From assembly GCF_003860135.1 (NCBI RefSeq), contig NZ_RQYN01000012.1, forward strand, positions 1 to 63,845: a stretch of 63,845 nucleotides of DNA, read 5' to 3'. The position numbers and the translations under genes are program-made. Every line of letters begins with the position of its first letter. The first letter of the stretch is position 1. The stretch is from Tannerella forsythia. Its GTDB lineage: Bacteria; Bacteroidota; Bacteroidia; Bacteroidales; Tannerellaceae. Below, one piece after another: positions 51,715-62,100 of the stretch. The notes beneath the pieces were generated by a model that saw only the letters and a program-made list of their open reading frames with translations, made no database searches and was not told the DNA's origin.

Positions 51715-53643
51715 TTATTTCCTCGATATGACGATACGATAATGACCGCTTAGAGGCGTCTCTTTAGCTTCAAGCGTAATCCTGTACAACTCTTTCCCCC
51801 ACACATTCGACAAACGCGGATCAGTTAACGTAACCGTCTCGACAGAAGCGGCAAACACATTCTTATCGTACGACAGACGCGCTTTTTTCCCCTGTACTTC
51901 GATATCGATCTGTCCATCCATACTCCGATCCACTTTCCCCCATGTCAGGAAATGAAGTCTGTTCCTTTTTTCGGGCGATCTAAGCGAAAAACGGTCATCT
52001 ATTTCGAGTCGTTTATCCCGTAGCCGGTAAACTCTGTTCCATGAATGTATGGAGGAGGTTTCCTGAGGATAGGCCTGTTTCAGTTCGAGCGATAAGGTCC
52101 GGCTTGCCGGTGTGAACTCCATCTGCTCCGCTTTATATTTCGCCCCGAATGCCTGCTGGGTTCCGTTGATTTCCGGCAGATTGTGGTAAAGACTTTGCAT
52201 CGTCCAGATGGTATATCGTTCATTGCTGAATGTCTGCCGAGTATAAGTACCTACGCCTGCATCGATCAGTACGGGGGTCTCATCGATATACAACGAAAAG
52301 GTACCCACATCGTTGTGATTATGGCTTTCGTTGTTATGCCCGCCCTTACCGGCAAAGAAGAGTCCGCCACGCGTTCTCATGTAACAGAACTGGGTTTCGG
52401 GATACCACGTAGTAGACGGGGTAGAATAAGGTAGCGTCACCATGCTCAGCGCATGACGATAGCGTAGTGTTTCGAATGTCCGATATACGTCCCGGCGGTT
52501 ATTCGGAGCTTGCGGTGCCTGCACATTCTTTCTGAGAAAGGCGGCAAAAGCCATCATCTCGGTGCTGTTTACCGCTTTTCCGTACCGATAGATCAGATCG
52601 GCATCGGGATCAAGTCGGGCCGTAGCATCGGCGAAATTGACAACCCAGCCGTTGCCAACGTACGAGCGAGAGATATATTCGCCCATGCGGCGGATCAAAG
52701 GATCGTCGAAGAGGGAAAGTTGTCCACCGGTAGCATCGCTAAGAAGCTGTAAGTAATCGTACAGTTTCCCTGCTGCGTGTCCCCAATAGGATGGTCCCTC
52801 CTCGCAGGCTCCGTCGGCATTGCTGTAGTTGATGAAATGATCGACCGATCGTATCGTTTTGTAGACCGCTTCGGCCAGTCTGTCGGTATCTTTTTCGAGC
52901 AGCATGAAACACTGGAGCACGCTAAAGTTACACCACGGATTCCAGTTGTTCACCATATCTCCCGGCTTATAATTTATGGCCATCCACCAGAAATGATCGC
53001 TGTCGAGATACGTTTTCAGGATTCGTTTCTCGATCTCATCACGCAACCGCTCGGATATGAGGGGATTGATTTTATCCAGTTCCTTACCGAAAAAGTAATG
53101 AATCCACGAAAGTTCGGCACCGATTTCGCCCGAGGCAAGGGCAATCACATGCTCCTTATGGCTCGGAAGCGTCCGTTTGTCGTGTTGCATCCGCACATGA
53201 GCCGAGAGAGTCCATGAGGTCATCTCGCAGAAATAAAAGACACCGTTAGCCAAAGGTTCAATGAAGCGTCCTTTCCCTTCGGCAAGTTCAGCCAGAAAAA
53301 GATCGGTCAGGGTCTGGGCGTTTTCGTTATACGGATTTTCCATGATCTTCCGTGATCCGCTTCGTTCGTATTCCAGATAGTCCGTTGCTTGAATAACCTG
53401 CCAGCGATAATCCAACGCTTTTTCTCCACGTTGGATATAGAAATCTTTGAATTCGCCGAACAAATCATCCCACCCTTTGCGATCCGTATAATCAGGGTAA
53501 ACGACCCATTGTTGACGCAAGACGAGCCAATCCTTTAGCTTCTCCTCCGAAATTTTCCGTTGCAACAAGTTCTTTTCGGTATAGGCAAACAGCATGCCAG
53601 CCGACGAGACGAATATGATAAGAAAAAGAACTAATTTCTTCAT
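51715..53643 (-). CDS. heparinase II/III-like polysaccharide lyase
   Basis: 642 residues with a signal peptide (cleavage after LFA near residue 20). The N-terminal (alpha/alpha) toroid spans to about residue 370 and the C-terminal anti-parallel beta part contains the heparinase II/III core GGHNNESHNHNDVGTF then DETPVLIDAGVGTY. Candidate catalytic residues, by analogy with PL12 heparinase III, are Asn in VNNWNPWCN, Tyr in GPSYWGHAAG and His in SHNHND. It should cut uronic-acid glycosidic bonds by beta-elimination, leaving the unsaturated uronate that GH88 removes. Exact PL family (12, 21, 33 or other) and glycan are not decidable here. Confidence 0.88.
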   Translation of the reverse strand: MKKLVLFLIIFVSSAGMLFAYTEKNLLQRKISEEKLKDWLVLRQQWVVYPDYTDRKGWDDLFGEFKDFYIQRGEKALDYRWQVIQATDYLEYERSGSRKIMENPYNENAQTLTDLFLAELAEGKGRFIEPLANGVFYFCEMTSWTLSAHVRMQHDKRTLPSHKEHVIALASGEIGAELSWIHYFFGKELDKINPLISERLRDEIEKRILKTYLDSDHFWWMAINYKPGDMVNNWNPWCNFSVLQCFMLLEKDTDRLAEAVYKTIRSVDHFINYSNADGACEEGPSYWGHAAGKLYDYLQLLSDATGGQLSLFDDPLIRRMGEYISRSYVGNGWVVNFADATARLDPDADLIYRYGKAVNSTEMMAFAAFLRKNVQAPQAPNNRRDVYRTFETLRYRHALSMVTLPYSTPSTTWYPETQFCYMRTRGGLFFAGKGGHNNESHNHNDVGTFSLYIDETPVLIDAGVGTYTRQTFSNERYTIWTMQSLYHNLPEINGTQQAFGAKYKAEQMEFTPASRTLSLELKQAYPQETSSIHSWNRVYRLRDKRLEIDDRFSLRSPEKRNRLHFLTWGKVDRSMDGQIDIEVQGKKARLSYDKNVFAASVETVTLTDPRLSNVWGKELYRITLEAKETPLSGHYRIVISRK

Positions 53644-53678
53644 TTTTATATCTTCATTATTTAGGGAATGACGTGTAT

Positions 53679-55229
53679 TTATTCATACGTAATCAAATCT
53701 TTCAGAATACCATCTTTATACCACGGATCATCGTGTTTTTTGAGTAACTGTCCCAACTGCTTCAATAATTGTCGTTTCAGCTCAGGCCGGGTATTCCAAT
53801 CGATGTGATGCATCTGATACGGATCATCGAGATCATCAAACAACAGGACTTCTTTCAGTTGCTTATTCTCCTTATCGATTGTAAGCGAGAGCGTGTAACG
53901 ATGCGTTTTAATACCACGCGCTACCGGGACATACGTTCTCACCTTACCGTCCTGATCTGGAGGACCATCCATATTGCGGATATATAACGCACCATCGGGC
54001 AACGACTTGTCAGGTTGATTGGTCAACATCGCTTGTGAGAAGTCGGTACCTTGTACCTCATTCGGAATCTGTTGGCTCAAATTACTCAGTCCAAGAAGGG
54101 TTGGCATAATATCCGGACTGGAGAGCAAATAGTCGACGATGCGCGGTTTGAGTCGATCGGGGTAACGTACCAGCAAGGGAACATTCATCGATTCAAAGTA
54201 AGGAGAGTTTTTGGCGTCTTGCAAGCCATGGCTGCACATCGTTTCACCGTGATCGGACGAAAAGACGACGATGGTATTCTTCGACAATCCTAATTCATCC
54301 AGCGTATCGAGCAAACGGCCGAACTCCCGGTCTACTCCGCTGATCTGGGCAAAATAATATGCGGCTGAAGAAGCCTTCTCCATCATTGTGTCGACATTGA
54401 GACGTAGCAGGAGCTGACTCAACGGTCGATCTTTATACAAATTGTAATCATCCTCCATACAGTCGTCTAACGAGTGATACGGGTGATGCGGCGGGTTCAT
54501 GCTGATCATCAGAAAGAACGGCTTGGATGCGTCACGCCGCCCGGATTCATTTTTCAAGTAGCTGATGGCCATATCGGTTTCGTGCGAAGGCGACCATTGG
54601 TTAATGTCATGGCGTTTACCGTCCGTATCCCAGTAATGCGGATTCTTATGTACATCGAATGTGCCGTACGAATACCAGAAGTTGAAACCATGTCGTTTTT
54701 CGGGAGGAGTGTAAGCATCCCAAACGGGATCGCGGTGCTCAACGTAGCTTCCCGGATTTTCCGGATCATTCGGCATAGGGGTATCCAGATGGTACTTACC
54801 GATATAAGCACAGTCGTAACCGTTCCGGCTAAAGACGTCGCTTACTGTTGTGGCATCGTCGCGCAGTGAGCTGAAAGGGCGCCTGCTGTTTACGTTGAGC
54901 GGCACGCCGCTCCGGTGAGGATACATGCCCGTAAGCAGCGACGCACGATGCGGACTGCTTAAGGGACAGTTGCTCATGGCCGAAGAGAAAACGACCGACT
55001 CTTTGGCAAAACGGTTGAGATTCGGCGTTTCGACCGGATCTGCCTGACCTTGCAGATGCGGAGCAAAAGCCGGATCATTCCAGAAGCCCATCGCGCTGTT
55101 GCGCATCTGGTCGGGGAAAACATAGACAACGTTGGGACGTAAGGTGTCGCCGGCACGATATTCCTGTGCATGCATGCAAGCCGGAATGACCCCCATAAGT
55201 CCCAAACAAGACAGCTTAGAGGCTTTCAT
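53679..55229 (-). CDS. serine-type S1 sulfatase
   Basis: 516 residues, signal peptide to about residue 22 (PACMHA-Q). Metal site NVVYVFPDQMRNSAMG, then the formylglycine region SNCPLSSPHRASLLTGMYP: the residue before x-P-x-R is Ser, so maturation needs an anaerobic sulfatase-maturating enzyme (anSME), not in the window. The fourth position is His instead of the usual Ser or Ala. Further conserved pieces: YIGKYHLDTP, NPPHHPYH and FSSDHGETMCSHG. Removes sulfate esters from the polysaccharide or its oligosaccharides in the periplasm. Overlaps the DUF4861 gene by 4 bases. Confidence 0.92.
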   Translation of the reverse strand: MKASKLSCLGLMGVIPACMHAQEYRAGDTLRPNVVYVFPDQMRNSAMGFWNDPAFAPHLQGQADPVETPNLNRFAKESVVFSSAMSNCPLSSPHRASLLTGMYPHRSGVPLNVNSRRPFSSLRDDATTVSDVFSRNGYDCAYIGKYHLDTPMPNDPENPGSYVEHRDPVWDAYTPPEKRHGFNFWYSYGTFDVHKNPHYWDTDGKRHDINQWSPSHETDMAISYLKNESGRRDASKPFFLMISMNPPHHPYHSLDDCMEDDYNLYKDRPLSQLLLRLNVDTMMEKASSAAYYFAQISGVDREFGRLLDTLDELGLSKNTIVVFSSDHGETMCSHGLQDAKNSPYFESMNVPLLVRYPDRLKPRIVDYLLSSPDIMPTLLGLSNLSQQIPNEVQGTDFSQAMLTNQPDKSLPDGALYIRNMDGPPDQDGKVRTYVPVARGIKTHRYTLSLTIDKENKQLKEVLLFDDLDDPYQMHHIDWNTRPELKRQLLKQLGQLLKKHDDPWYKDGILKDLITYE

Positions 55230-56368
55230 TCAACGTTTATTTTGAGAGGTTGTTTGATTTTCAAGGCTTCCTGTTGCAGGAAATCGATCCACGCGGCAAA
55301 ATGTTCGAACCCTGCCTTACTCCATCCGGCACCGACATAATATACATAATTCGTTTTTGTGCGATAAGGAGCGATACCTAACAAATGACCGGCGTCGGTT
55401 TTGATTTCACGGAACGGTTCCGGGCGGATTACGCCGGCGTAGATCGTTCCGTTAAGCGAGTCGGTAGGCGTTTTACAAGCCATGATCCCCCCTTCCGCAT
55501 CAGAAAGAACATCTTCAGTCGTTTGTGCATGCAACACGATCCCGGTAGCCAGTGTCATCTCGGCCGTATCGGCCTCGAATAACTGCTCAATCCGGTTGAA
55601 ATAGCTATACGCATCGAGTGAGATTCGACGCGTCTCATTCACTTCCGTGCCCTGCACGTTATACGGTTTGTAACGAAGCTCGAATGCTATGCGTAAAGGC
55701 CCTTGATCAAGCATCCTGTATTCCGTAAAATTATTTCCGAGCCACAAACTGTCGTCGACGTAAGGAGCCGTCATTCCCAGCCCAAGCGTACGTCCTACTT
55801 TATAGAAATCCAACCCCTCGCCATGATCTTCGTGATAAGAGCGAACACCGGACAGATCGTCCTTATACCACCGGTCGATAACAAGCGCCTCGGTACGTTT
55901 AGCCCAGAAATCCATTCCGTTACTGATTTCGCCGGTAGCTTCTAATGCCGGTCCGTACACCCGGAAAGCGCTACGGTTGTTCTCCCATGTAAAGTCATCT
56001 TTCCGTTCAGGTACAAAACGGCCGTACGTCATCGGCTCCACATGGGCCGGTTCACCGGCAGTTATGCGGTATTCGGCTTTCCCGTTTCCGGAAAGGCTTA
56101 CAGGGAAGATAAGGCTCACAGGAATTTCGTTTCCTCCGGTGATAAGCTGGCTGGGGATTTCTTCCGAAGCGTTATTATACACCACGACGGTTTGTCCATC
56201 GTGCAACGAGAGTTTCTCGCAAACAGTAGCCCACGCTATTTCGACCATTTCGTGGTTACGATCGAATGTCGCAGGATTCTCGACCGTTACCCGTATCGTT
56301 TCCTGCGTCTTTGTACAGGCTACTACGGCAAACAGGCCACAGAAGGCAAGGAAAAAGGAATATTTCAT
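55226..56368 (-). CDS. DUF4861 family lipoprotein
   Basis: 380 residues from ATG 56368 (MKYSFFLAFCGLFAVVAC, lipoprotein Cys18). Beta-rich protein with RVTVENPATFDRNHEMVEI, then YHEDHGEGLDFYKVGRTLGLG and YVYYVGAGWSKAGFEHFAAW, which I recognise as DUF4861. The fold recalls the super-sandwich of carbohydrate-active enzymes and the conserved His/Glu/Tyr suggest an enzyme, but no activity is known to me. It is coupled by a 4-base overlap to the sulfatase and is 13 bases after KduI, so it belongs to this degradation pathway. Confidence 0.8.
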   Translation of the reverse strand: MKYSFFLAFCGLFAVVACTKTQETIRVTVENPATFDRNHEMVEIAWATVCEKLSLHDGQTVVVYNNASEEIPSQLITGGNEIPVSLIFPVSLSGNGKAEYRITAGEPAHVEPMTYGRFVPERKDDFTWENNRSAFRVYGPALEATGEISNGMDFWAKRTEALVIDRWYKDDLSGVRSYHEDHGEGLDFYKVGRTLGLGMTAPYVDDSLWLGNNFTEYRMLDQGPLRIAFELRYKPYNVQGTEVNETRRISLDAYSYFNRIEQLFEADTAEMTLATGIVLHAQTTEDVLSDAEGGIMACKTPTDSLNGTIYAGVIRPEPFREIKTDAGHLLGIAPYRTKTNYVYYVGAGWSKAGFEHFAAWIDFLQQEALKIKQPLKINVE

Positions 56369-56381
56369 CTTCGACCTGTCA

Positions 56382-57224
56382 TTATTGAAGTTCGGTAATT
56401 TTTGAAAAATCCTGATCGCTGTAATCAAGATTTTCTCCGGCCATTCCCCAGATAAACGTATAATTGCTTGTTGCGGCGCCCGAATGGATAGACCACTCGG
56501 GTGAAAGCACGGCCTGATCTCCTCTCATCCAAATGTGTCTCGTTTCGTTCGGTTCACCCATGAAATGGCAGACAGCCTGATCTTCCGGTACCTCGAAATA
56601 GAAATACGCTTCCATACGACGGCTGTGCACATGCGCGGGCATCGTGTTCCATACGCTTCCCACGGCAAGCTCCGTCATCCCCATCTGCAACTGACAGGTA
56701 GGCAACACTTCATTGACAATCATTTTATTAATCTTACGATGGTTCGAGGACTCAAGCGAGCCAAGTTCCATCACGATCGCATTCGCTTTCGTCACCTTCT
56801 TGTCCGGATAGTTTCGGTGTGCCGTGGCCGAGTTGAAATAAAATTTAGCCGGCCGACTCTCGTCCAAGCTCTCGAAATACACTTCCCGATCACCTGAACC
56901 TAAATAGAGTGCTTCTTTATAGTCGAGTTCAAAAACATCATCACCGACTTTCACAGATCCTTTGCCTCCGACATTGTAAATCCCCAACTCACGTCTCATC
57001 AGAAACACCGGCTGTTTCAACGGGTCGATCGCCTCGAGTCGAAGGGTTTCCCCTACGGGCATCGCTCCGCCTACGACCATCCGGTCATACATCGAATATA
57101 CCATATTCACCTCGTTGGGAACAAATAACGTTTCTATCAAAAAATCTCTTCTCAGTCGTTGCGTATCATACGCCTTCGCATCTTCGGGATGCGCTGCATA
57201 ACGCAGCTCATAATTTGTCTTCAT
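56382..57224 (-). CDS. kduI: 5-dehydro-4-deoxy-D-glucuronate isomerase
   Basis: 280 residues from ATG 57224 (MKTNYELRYAAHPEDAKAY), normal for KduI; the open frame extends to 57254 without homology. Cupin metal site: MPAHVHSRRMEAYFYFEVPE (two His, Glu) with the later His in VCHFMGEP. VGGKGSVKVGD and YLGSGDREVYF are also typical. It isomerises the spontaneously opened unsaturated uronate (4-deoxy-5-keto-uronate) to 2,5-diketo-3-deoxygluconate for KduD. First enzyme gene after the hairpin that separates it from SusD. Confidence 0.95.
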   Translation of the reverse strand: MKTNYELRYAAHPEDAKAYDTQRLRRDFLIETLFVPNEVNMVYSMYDRMVVGGAMPVGETLRLEAIDPLKQPVFLMRRELGIYNVGGKGSVKVGDDVFELDYKEALYLGSGDREVYFESLDESRPAKFYFNSATAHRNYPDKKVTKANAIVMELGSLESSNHRKINKMIVNEVLPTCQLQMGMTELAVGSVWNTMPAHVHSRRMEAYFYFEVPEDQAVCHFMGEPNETRHIWMRGDQAVLSPEWSIHSGAATSNYTFIWGMAGENLDYSDQDFSKITELQ

Positions 57225-57331
57225 TTTGTTCGATTGGTTTTGTTTTGCACACAAATATAAGAAATAAATCGCATCTTCTCTTCGGTCGGAAGAGATTCAT
57301 TACCGACGTTCTACGCTGTCGGGAAAGTTGC

Positions 57332-57397
57332 GGCCTTATCTGCCGCAGAACAGGCTTTCCTGTAACGGGTAAGCACTGTCTTGCGGCAGAATAGGCC
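57332..57397 (-). promoter_or_regulatory. long hairpin between SusD and kduI
   Basis: Bases 57332-57347 and 57382-57397 form a 16-position stem with a two-base mismatch in the middle (arms begin GGCCTTATC and end GAATAGGCC); the loop holds a smaller ACAGG/CCTGT hairpin. The words GCTGTC-GGGAA flank it on both sides. It lies in a 199-base gap, the largest in this operon, and may terminate, attenuate or process the mRNA. Confidence 0.6.
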
Positions 57398-57423
57398 TGA
57401 TATGGCTGTCCGGGAAGATAGAA

Positions 57424-59130
57424 TTACCATCCGGGGTTCTGTATCAACTTGTCGTTCTTGTCGATTTCTTCTATCGGGATCGGCCAGAGGAAGTCACGAT
57501 CACGTACGACACGTTTATAGTATTTAGCGCCTGTGAAGCCAGTTTCCCATTTTCCGTCGAGCAGTTGCTTCAGTAAATCCCACCGGCGCAGGTCACTGAA
57601 ACGCACCCCTTCACCGGCCATCTCCACAGCACGTTCGTGCATGATACGCTTGAACACTTCTTCTTTTGTCGAAGCCTTCAGCCAATCCGGTCCGCTGTTC
57701 AATCCGGGCATCTCCACACGCGCTCTGACCTGATTGATCAACTCAACGGCACGCGCTTGGTTACCGACTTCGTTGTGACATTCGGCACACATCAGCAACA
57801 CGTCCGCATAACGGATGATCGGGAAATTAATCGGCGTATGTTCACGCTTTGTGATGGAGCCGTCCATGTCATATTCGGGAACGAATTTACGCCACGGATA
57901 GGAGTCGGACATACTTCCGTTGATACGGATAAAACCGTTTTTCTCATTGACGCCTTTGGCGACAACATATTCACAATCTTTACGAGCGTTAGATACCCAT
58001 CCGTTGTATCGGGAGTAAGGCAGGATGATCGAAGCCGCCATGCGGGGATCGCGTTGAGCATACATTTCGAGCAATTTTTCTTTCATTGCAGGGTATTTCT
58101 CCACCTTCGTTTTATTGGCGGTTAACGTAGCCCGGAACGTTTTGTCCTTTATTTTATCGTCGCCCTTAAAGCCGGGAACGACTTCATCCCAGTCGAACGG
58201 CCGACCGTCTTTCCATTCATACGAATCGACGAAGGAGGTAGCGGCCATCACGTTGTTCCAACAACTACCGTAAGTAGCACGCGTTCCCATAAACTTGGCC
58301 AGCGGCATACCGAATTCGGTACCCACACCGCTCATATTCTGCACGGCAAAAATCATTTCGGTACTTTCATCGCCTCCGGGCTTAAACAAAGCAGAATAAT
58401 CCGGATAAAGAACAATGCCCGAGGTTTTGATTACTTCTTCGAAAACATCGGCTGCTTCTTTATATTTTTTCGCATAGAGCAGCGTTTTGCCTTTCAGCGA
58501 AAGAGCAGCCCAGCGGGTTGCCCGTCCGCGGTTCGGTTTATCCCACTGCGCGGGCAGTGTCTGAGCCGCTTCATCCAAGTCTTTGAGAATAAATTCATGC
58601 ACAGCCTCTTTCGTATCTCTCGGTTTGAGCATATTCGCAAAATCCTTGGCTACAACGGTCGTTTCGTCGTAGAGCGGTATGCCTCCATAGAAGTCGCACA
58701 ATGTAAAATAATACAACGCTCTCATAAATCGTGCTTCGCCTTTGTAACGGGCTTTCAACTCATCGCTCATCGTAATTTTATCGACATTCTGCAACACGAT
58801 ATTCGCTCGTGCGACGCCTTCGTAAAGATTGGCGAATTTATTCGCGCAATAATCTTCCGAACTGTTATAGGTTCCGCGCGAAATGCGGAAGTACGCCGGG
58901 TTATCGTAACCGGTTCCAATATCGGAAAGACAGTCGAAGCCGTACTGAATCCCGAACACATGGTCGTTCTGCATCTGGGCATAAACGCCCATCATGGCCT
59001 GGTCGGCATGGCTTTGGGTTTTCCAGAAGGAATTTTCGCCCAATTCGTCGGCCGGTTCTCTATCGAGGTCGTAGCAAGAGAAGAACAGAGCGGCCTGTAT
59101 CATTGATAAAAGAATATATTTATATTTCAT
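57424..59130 (-). CDS. SusD-like nutrient-binding lipoprotein (first pair)
   Basis: 568 residues; lipoprotein signal MKYKYILLSMIQAALFFSC (Cys19) then DLDREPADELGENSFWKTQSHADQA. TPR helices include YKGEARFMRALYYFTLCDFY and GRATRWAALSLKGKTLLYAKKY; the C-terminal RagB domain has IIRYADVLLMCAECHNE and FLWPIPIEEIDKNDKL. It is 11 bases after its SusC partner. Expected to bind the sulfated uronate polymer at the outer surface. Confidence 0.94.
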   Translation of the reverse strand: MKYKYILLSMIQAALFFSCYDLDREPADELGENSFWKTQSHADQAMMGVYAQMQNDHVFGIQYGFDCLSDIGTGYDNPAYFRISRGTYNSSEDYCANKFANLYEGVARANIVLQNVDKITMSDELKARYKGEARFMRALYYFTLCDFYGGIPLYDETTVVAKDFANMLKPRDTKEAVHEFILKDLDEAAQTLPAQWDKPNRGRATRWAALSLKGKTLLYAKKYKEAADVFEEVIKTSGIVLYPDYSALFKPGGDESTEMIFAVQNMSGVGTEFGMPLAKFMGTRATYGSCWNNVMAATSFVDSYEWKDGRPFDWDEVVPGFKGDDKIKDKTFRATLTANKTKVEKYPAMKEKLLEMYAQRDPRMAASIILPYSRYNGWVSNARKDCEYVVAKGVNEKNGFIRINGSMSDSYPWRKFVPEYDMDGSITKREHTPINFPIIRYADVLLMCAECHNEVGNQARAVELINQVRARVEMPGLNSGPDWLKASTKEEVFKRIMHERAVEMAGEGVRFSDLRRWDLLKQLLDGKWETGFTGAKYYKRVVRDRDFLWPIPIEEIDKNDKLIQNPGW

Positions 59131-59141
59131 GATGGTATGGA

Positions 59142-62100
59142 TTAAAATGAAAGATTAATACCGGCTACAGCTTGTTTCATCGAAGGATAGTCCAGGCCGG
59201 ACACCTCCGGATCGAATCCCCGGTAACCGGTAAATGTAAAGAAGTTTTCCAAACTGCCATAGAGACGTATACGCTCAATACGAATCTTTTGTGTCAGTGA
59301 TTTAGGAAGCGTATATCCGAGCTGGATATTTCGTATTTTGAGGAACGCTTTATCTTCAAGATAAAAATCACTGGCAATGATATTGCGTCGGTCGGAATAG
59401 TCGAGCAAACGCGGATAAGTAGCGTCCGTACGACCTTCGTACCAGCGTCCGTCGGTCACGGCTTTGTTGAGCTGATAACCGGTACGTACCGTCGGTGTGT
59501 TGTAAGGCGAATGCTGCCAGTACACTTTCACACCGGCTTGTCCCTGCAACAGCATGGAAAAGTCGATCCCTTTGTAAGATGCTCCGAGATTCAGCCCGAA
59601 GAAATATTTCGGGTTAGGCCCGTCACTAACGATCGTACGGTCATTCTCGTCGATTACTCCATCCTGATTGATGTCCCGATATAGGAGATCGCCTTTTTCC
59701 GGCCGGCCGAAAGAAGCGAACGGATTCACTTTTTTACCATTGACTACCGGCGCTTCATCGATCATTTTCTGCACAATGGCAAGATCGGCGTCCGTCTGGA
59801 TAATCCGATCTACCCGGAGCATATACTGCGAATTGATAGGCAAGCCTTCCCGGATCATGTTCACCTCCCCGTTTAATGAATATTCTTTTCCCTTAAACTT
59901 ATCCACATTGTTCGTAACATGCGTAAAATTCACTTCGGCCGAGTAAGAGAAGTCGCCAATCTGATCACGCCATCCGAGTGTGATCTCGATTCCTCTGTTC
60001 GTTACCTGCGCGCTATTCTGTTTCGGGATGGAAGCCGTTCCGTGTACTGCCGGTGCCGGCAAATTGATCAAAATATTTTTCGTCTTTTTATCGAAATAAT
60101 CAATTGTACCCGTTAACCGATTGCCGGCCAAACCGAAATCGATTCCGAAATCGGTCACGTAGGTCGATTCCCATGAGAGATCAAAGTTGGCAATTGCCGT
60201 TTGTGCTAACGCAATCACCGCCGCATTATCGAGTACATAACCGAACTTGTATTCATTTTTCTTTCCTCTGTTCATAATGTTAGAATAAGCAGCTATGGCA
60301 TCGTAATTACCCACCGCATTATTTCCGAGTGAACCGTATGAAGCACGCAACTTCAGGTTCGACAAGCCTTTTTCCGTCAGAGGTGCCATAAAAGCCTCCT
60401 GATCAATTCGCCATGCCCCCGAAACGGAAGGGAAGTACCCCCGACGTTTATTTTTGGCAAAGCGTGACGAAGCGTCGCTGCGCAGGTTCACTTCCAACAG
60501 ATATTTGTTATCCCAGTCTACGTTCACCCTGCCGAAGTGCGAATGCATCGCCCATTCGGTGCGTGTACCCGACGAAGACGATTCACCGATGGCGCCGTCG
60601 AGCACGTCAAGGCTCGGGTCGATCTGATTGAAGCGGCGAACGGAAAACCTCCTGTTCCGGTACAATTCCTGACTTGCTCCCAGCATCACTTTCAATCCAA
60701 GCCGGTTGTCTGCCAGATTCGTTTCGTACCGTGCCACCACATCGTTGAAGAAACGTTCGATTTTGTCGTTCCGATTGAAAATACTTGTTTTTCCTTTACC
60801 CGGAAGCGTAACCGTATTGTCTGCAAAGTTCCAGCCATCGTGGAATACGGGTTTATTTTCGCCTTGCGTATCGACGAATTCGTACGAGTATGATCCGGTA
60901 ATGGTAAAGCCCTTGAATGGTGCGAACTCACCGAAGAAGCGCGAACGCAGATTATTCTTCCGCGTATGACCTGCAATCGAGTTCAGTCTCCGGATCGGAT
61001 TGTTATTAGCCGACTGCGAAGCATCTTCGAGATTATTCATCGCTCCGTAACGACCGTCGGGCGCACGGAATACCATACCCGGCGTCGTAGCGGAGGTGTA
61101 CGTAAAGACATCCTGAACAACGGAACCTGCCGCCGGCTCCATATCCGAGACATAACCACTCAGTTGAGCGCCTATTTTCAACCAAGGTTTAAGATGAGCG
61201 TCCAGATTCAAACGCGCGTTGTAACGGGTGTAACCGGTATTTTCCATCACCCCCGGATTATCCAGATAGCCGAAGGAGCCATAATAGCGGATATTCTTAG
61301 ATCCACCGCTTACAGACAAGGTATGATTCGTAGAGACAGACGGACGAAACGTTTCGTCTACCCAGTCTGTGTTCGGATATTTCAGCGGGTCACGTCCCGC
61401 ATTGTCGCGCCATGCTTTAATCGACTCGTCGGAGAAGACACGCGGTTTACCCGAATTCTTCCAACCTTCGTTAATCAGTTCCATATAGTCTGCGTAATTC
61501 GACACAGGCGTCAGGGTTTTGCGGATCGACTCGGACGAGATATACCCGTTGTAATCGATCTTCACAACCCCTTCCTTTCCTTGCTTGGTTGTGATCAATA
61601 CGACGCCATTGGCCGCCCGTGATCCGTAGATCGATGCCGAAGCGGCATCTTTCAGCACCGACATGGTTTCGATATCCTGCGGGTTAACGGTGTTGATACC
61701 CGCTTCCACTCCGTCGATAATGATCAGCGGTGCCGAGGAGTTGAGCGTTCCTTGTCCGCGTACTAAAATGCTGGCGTTGTCATCGCCCGGCTGATTTTTT
61801 CCGGAACGTACCGATACCCCGGCTACCATACCGGCCAGCGCATGAGAGGTGTTTGTGATCGGACGGCTTTCGGTCAATTCGTTCATATTGATGGACGCCA
61901 CTGATCCGGTCAGGTTGACTTTCTTCTGCGTGCCGTAGCCAACGACGACCACCTCGTCCAATAACCGGTCGTCTTCCGAGAGTGTGACATCGATGGTCGA
62001 TCGTCCTTCGACCGCGATTTCCTGTGTCTTCGTACCGATGTAGCTAAATACCAATGTGGCGTCGGACGGTACATCTTTCAATTCGTATTTACCGTCCATA

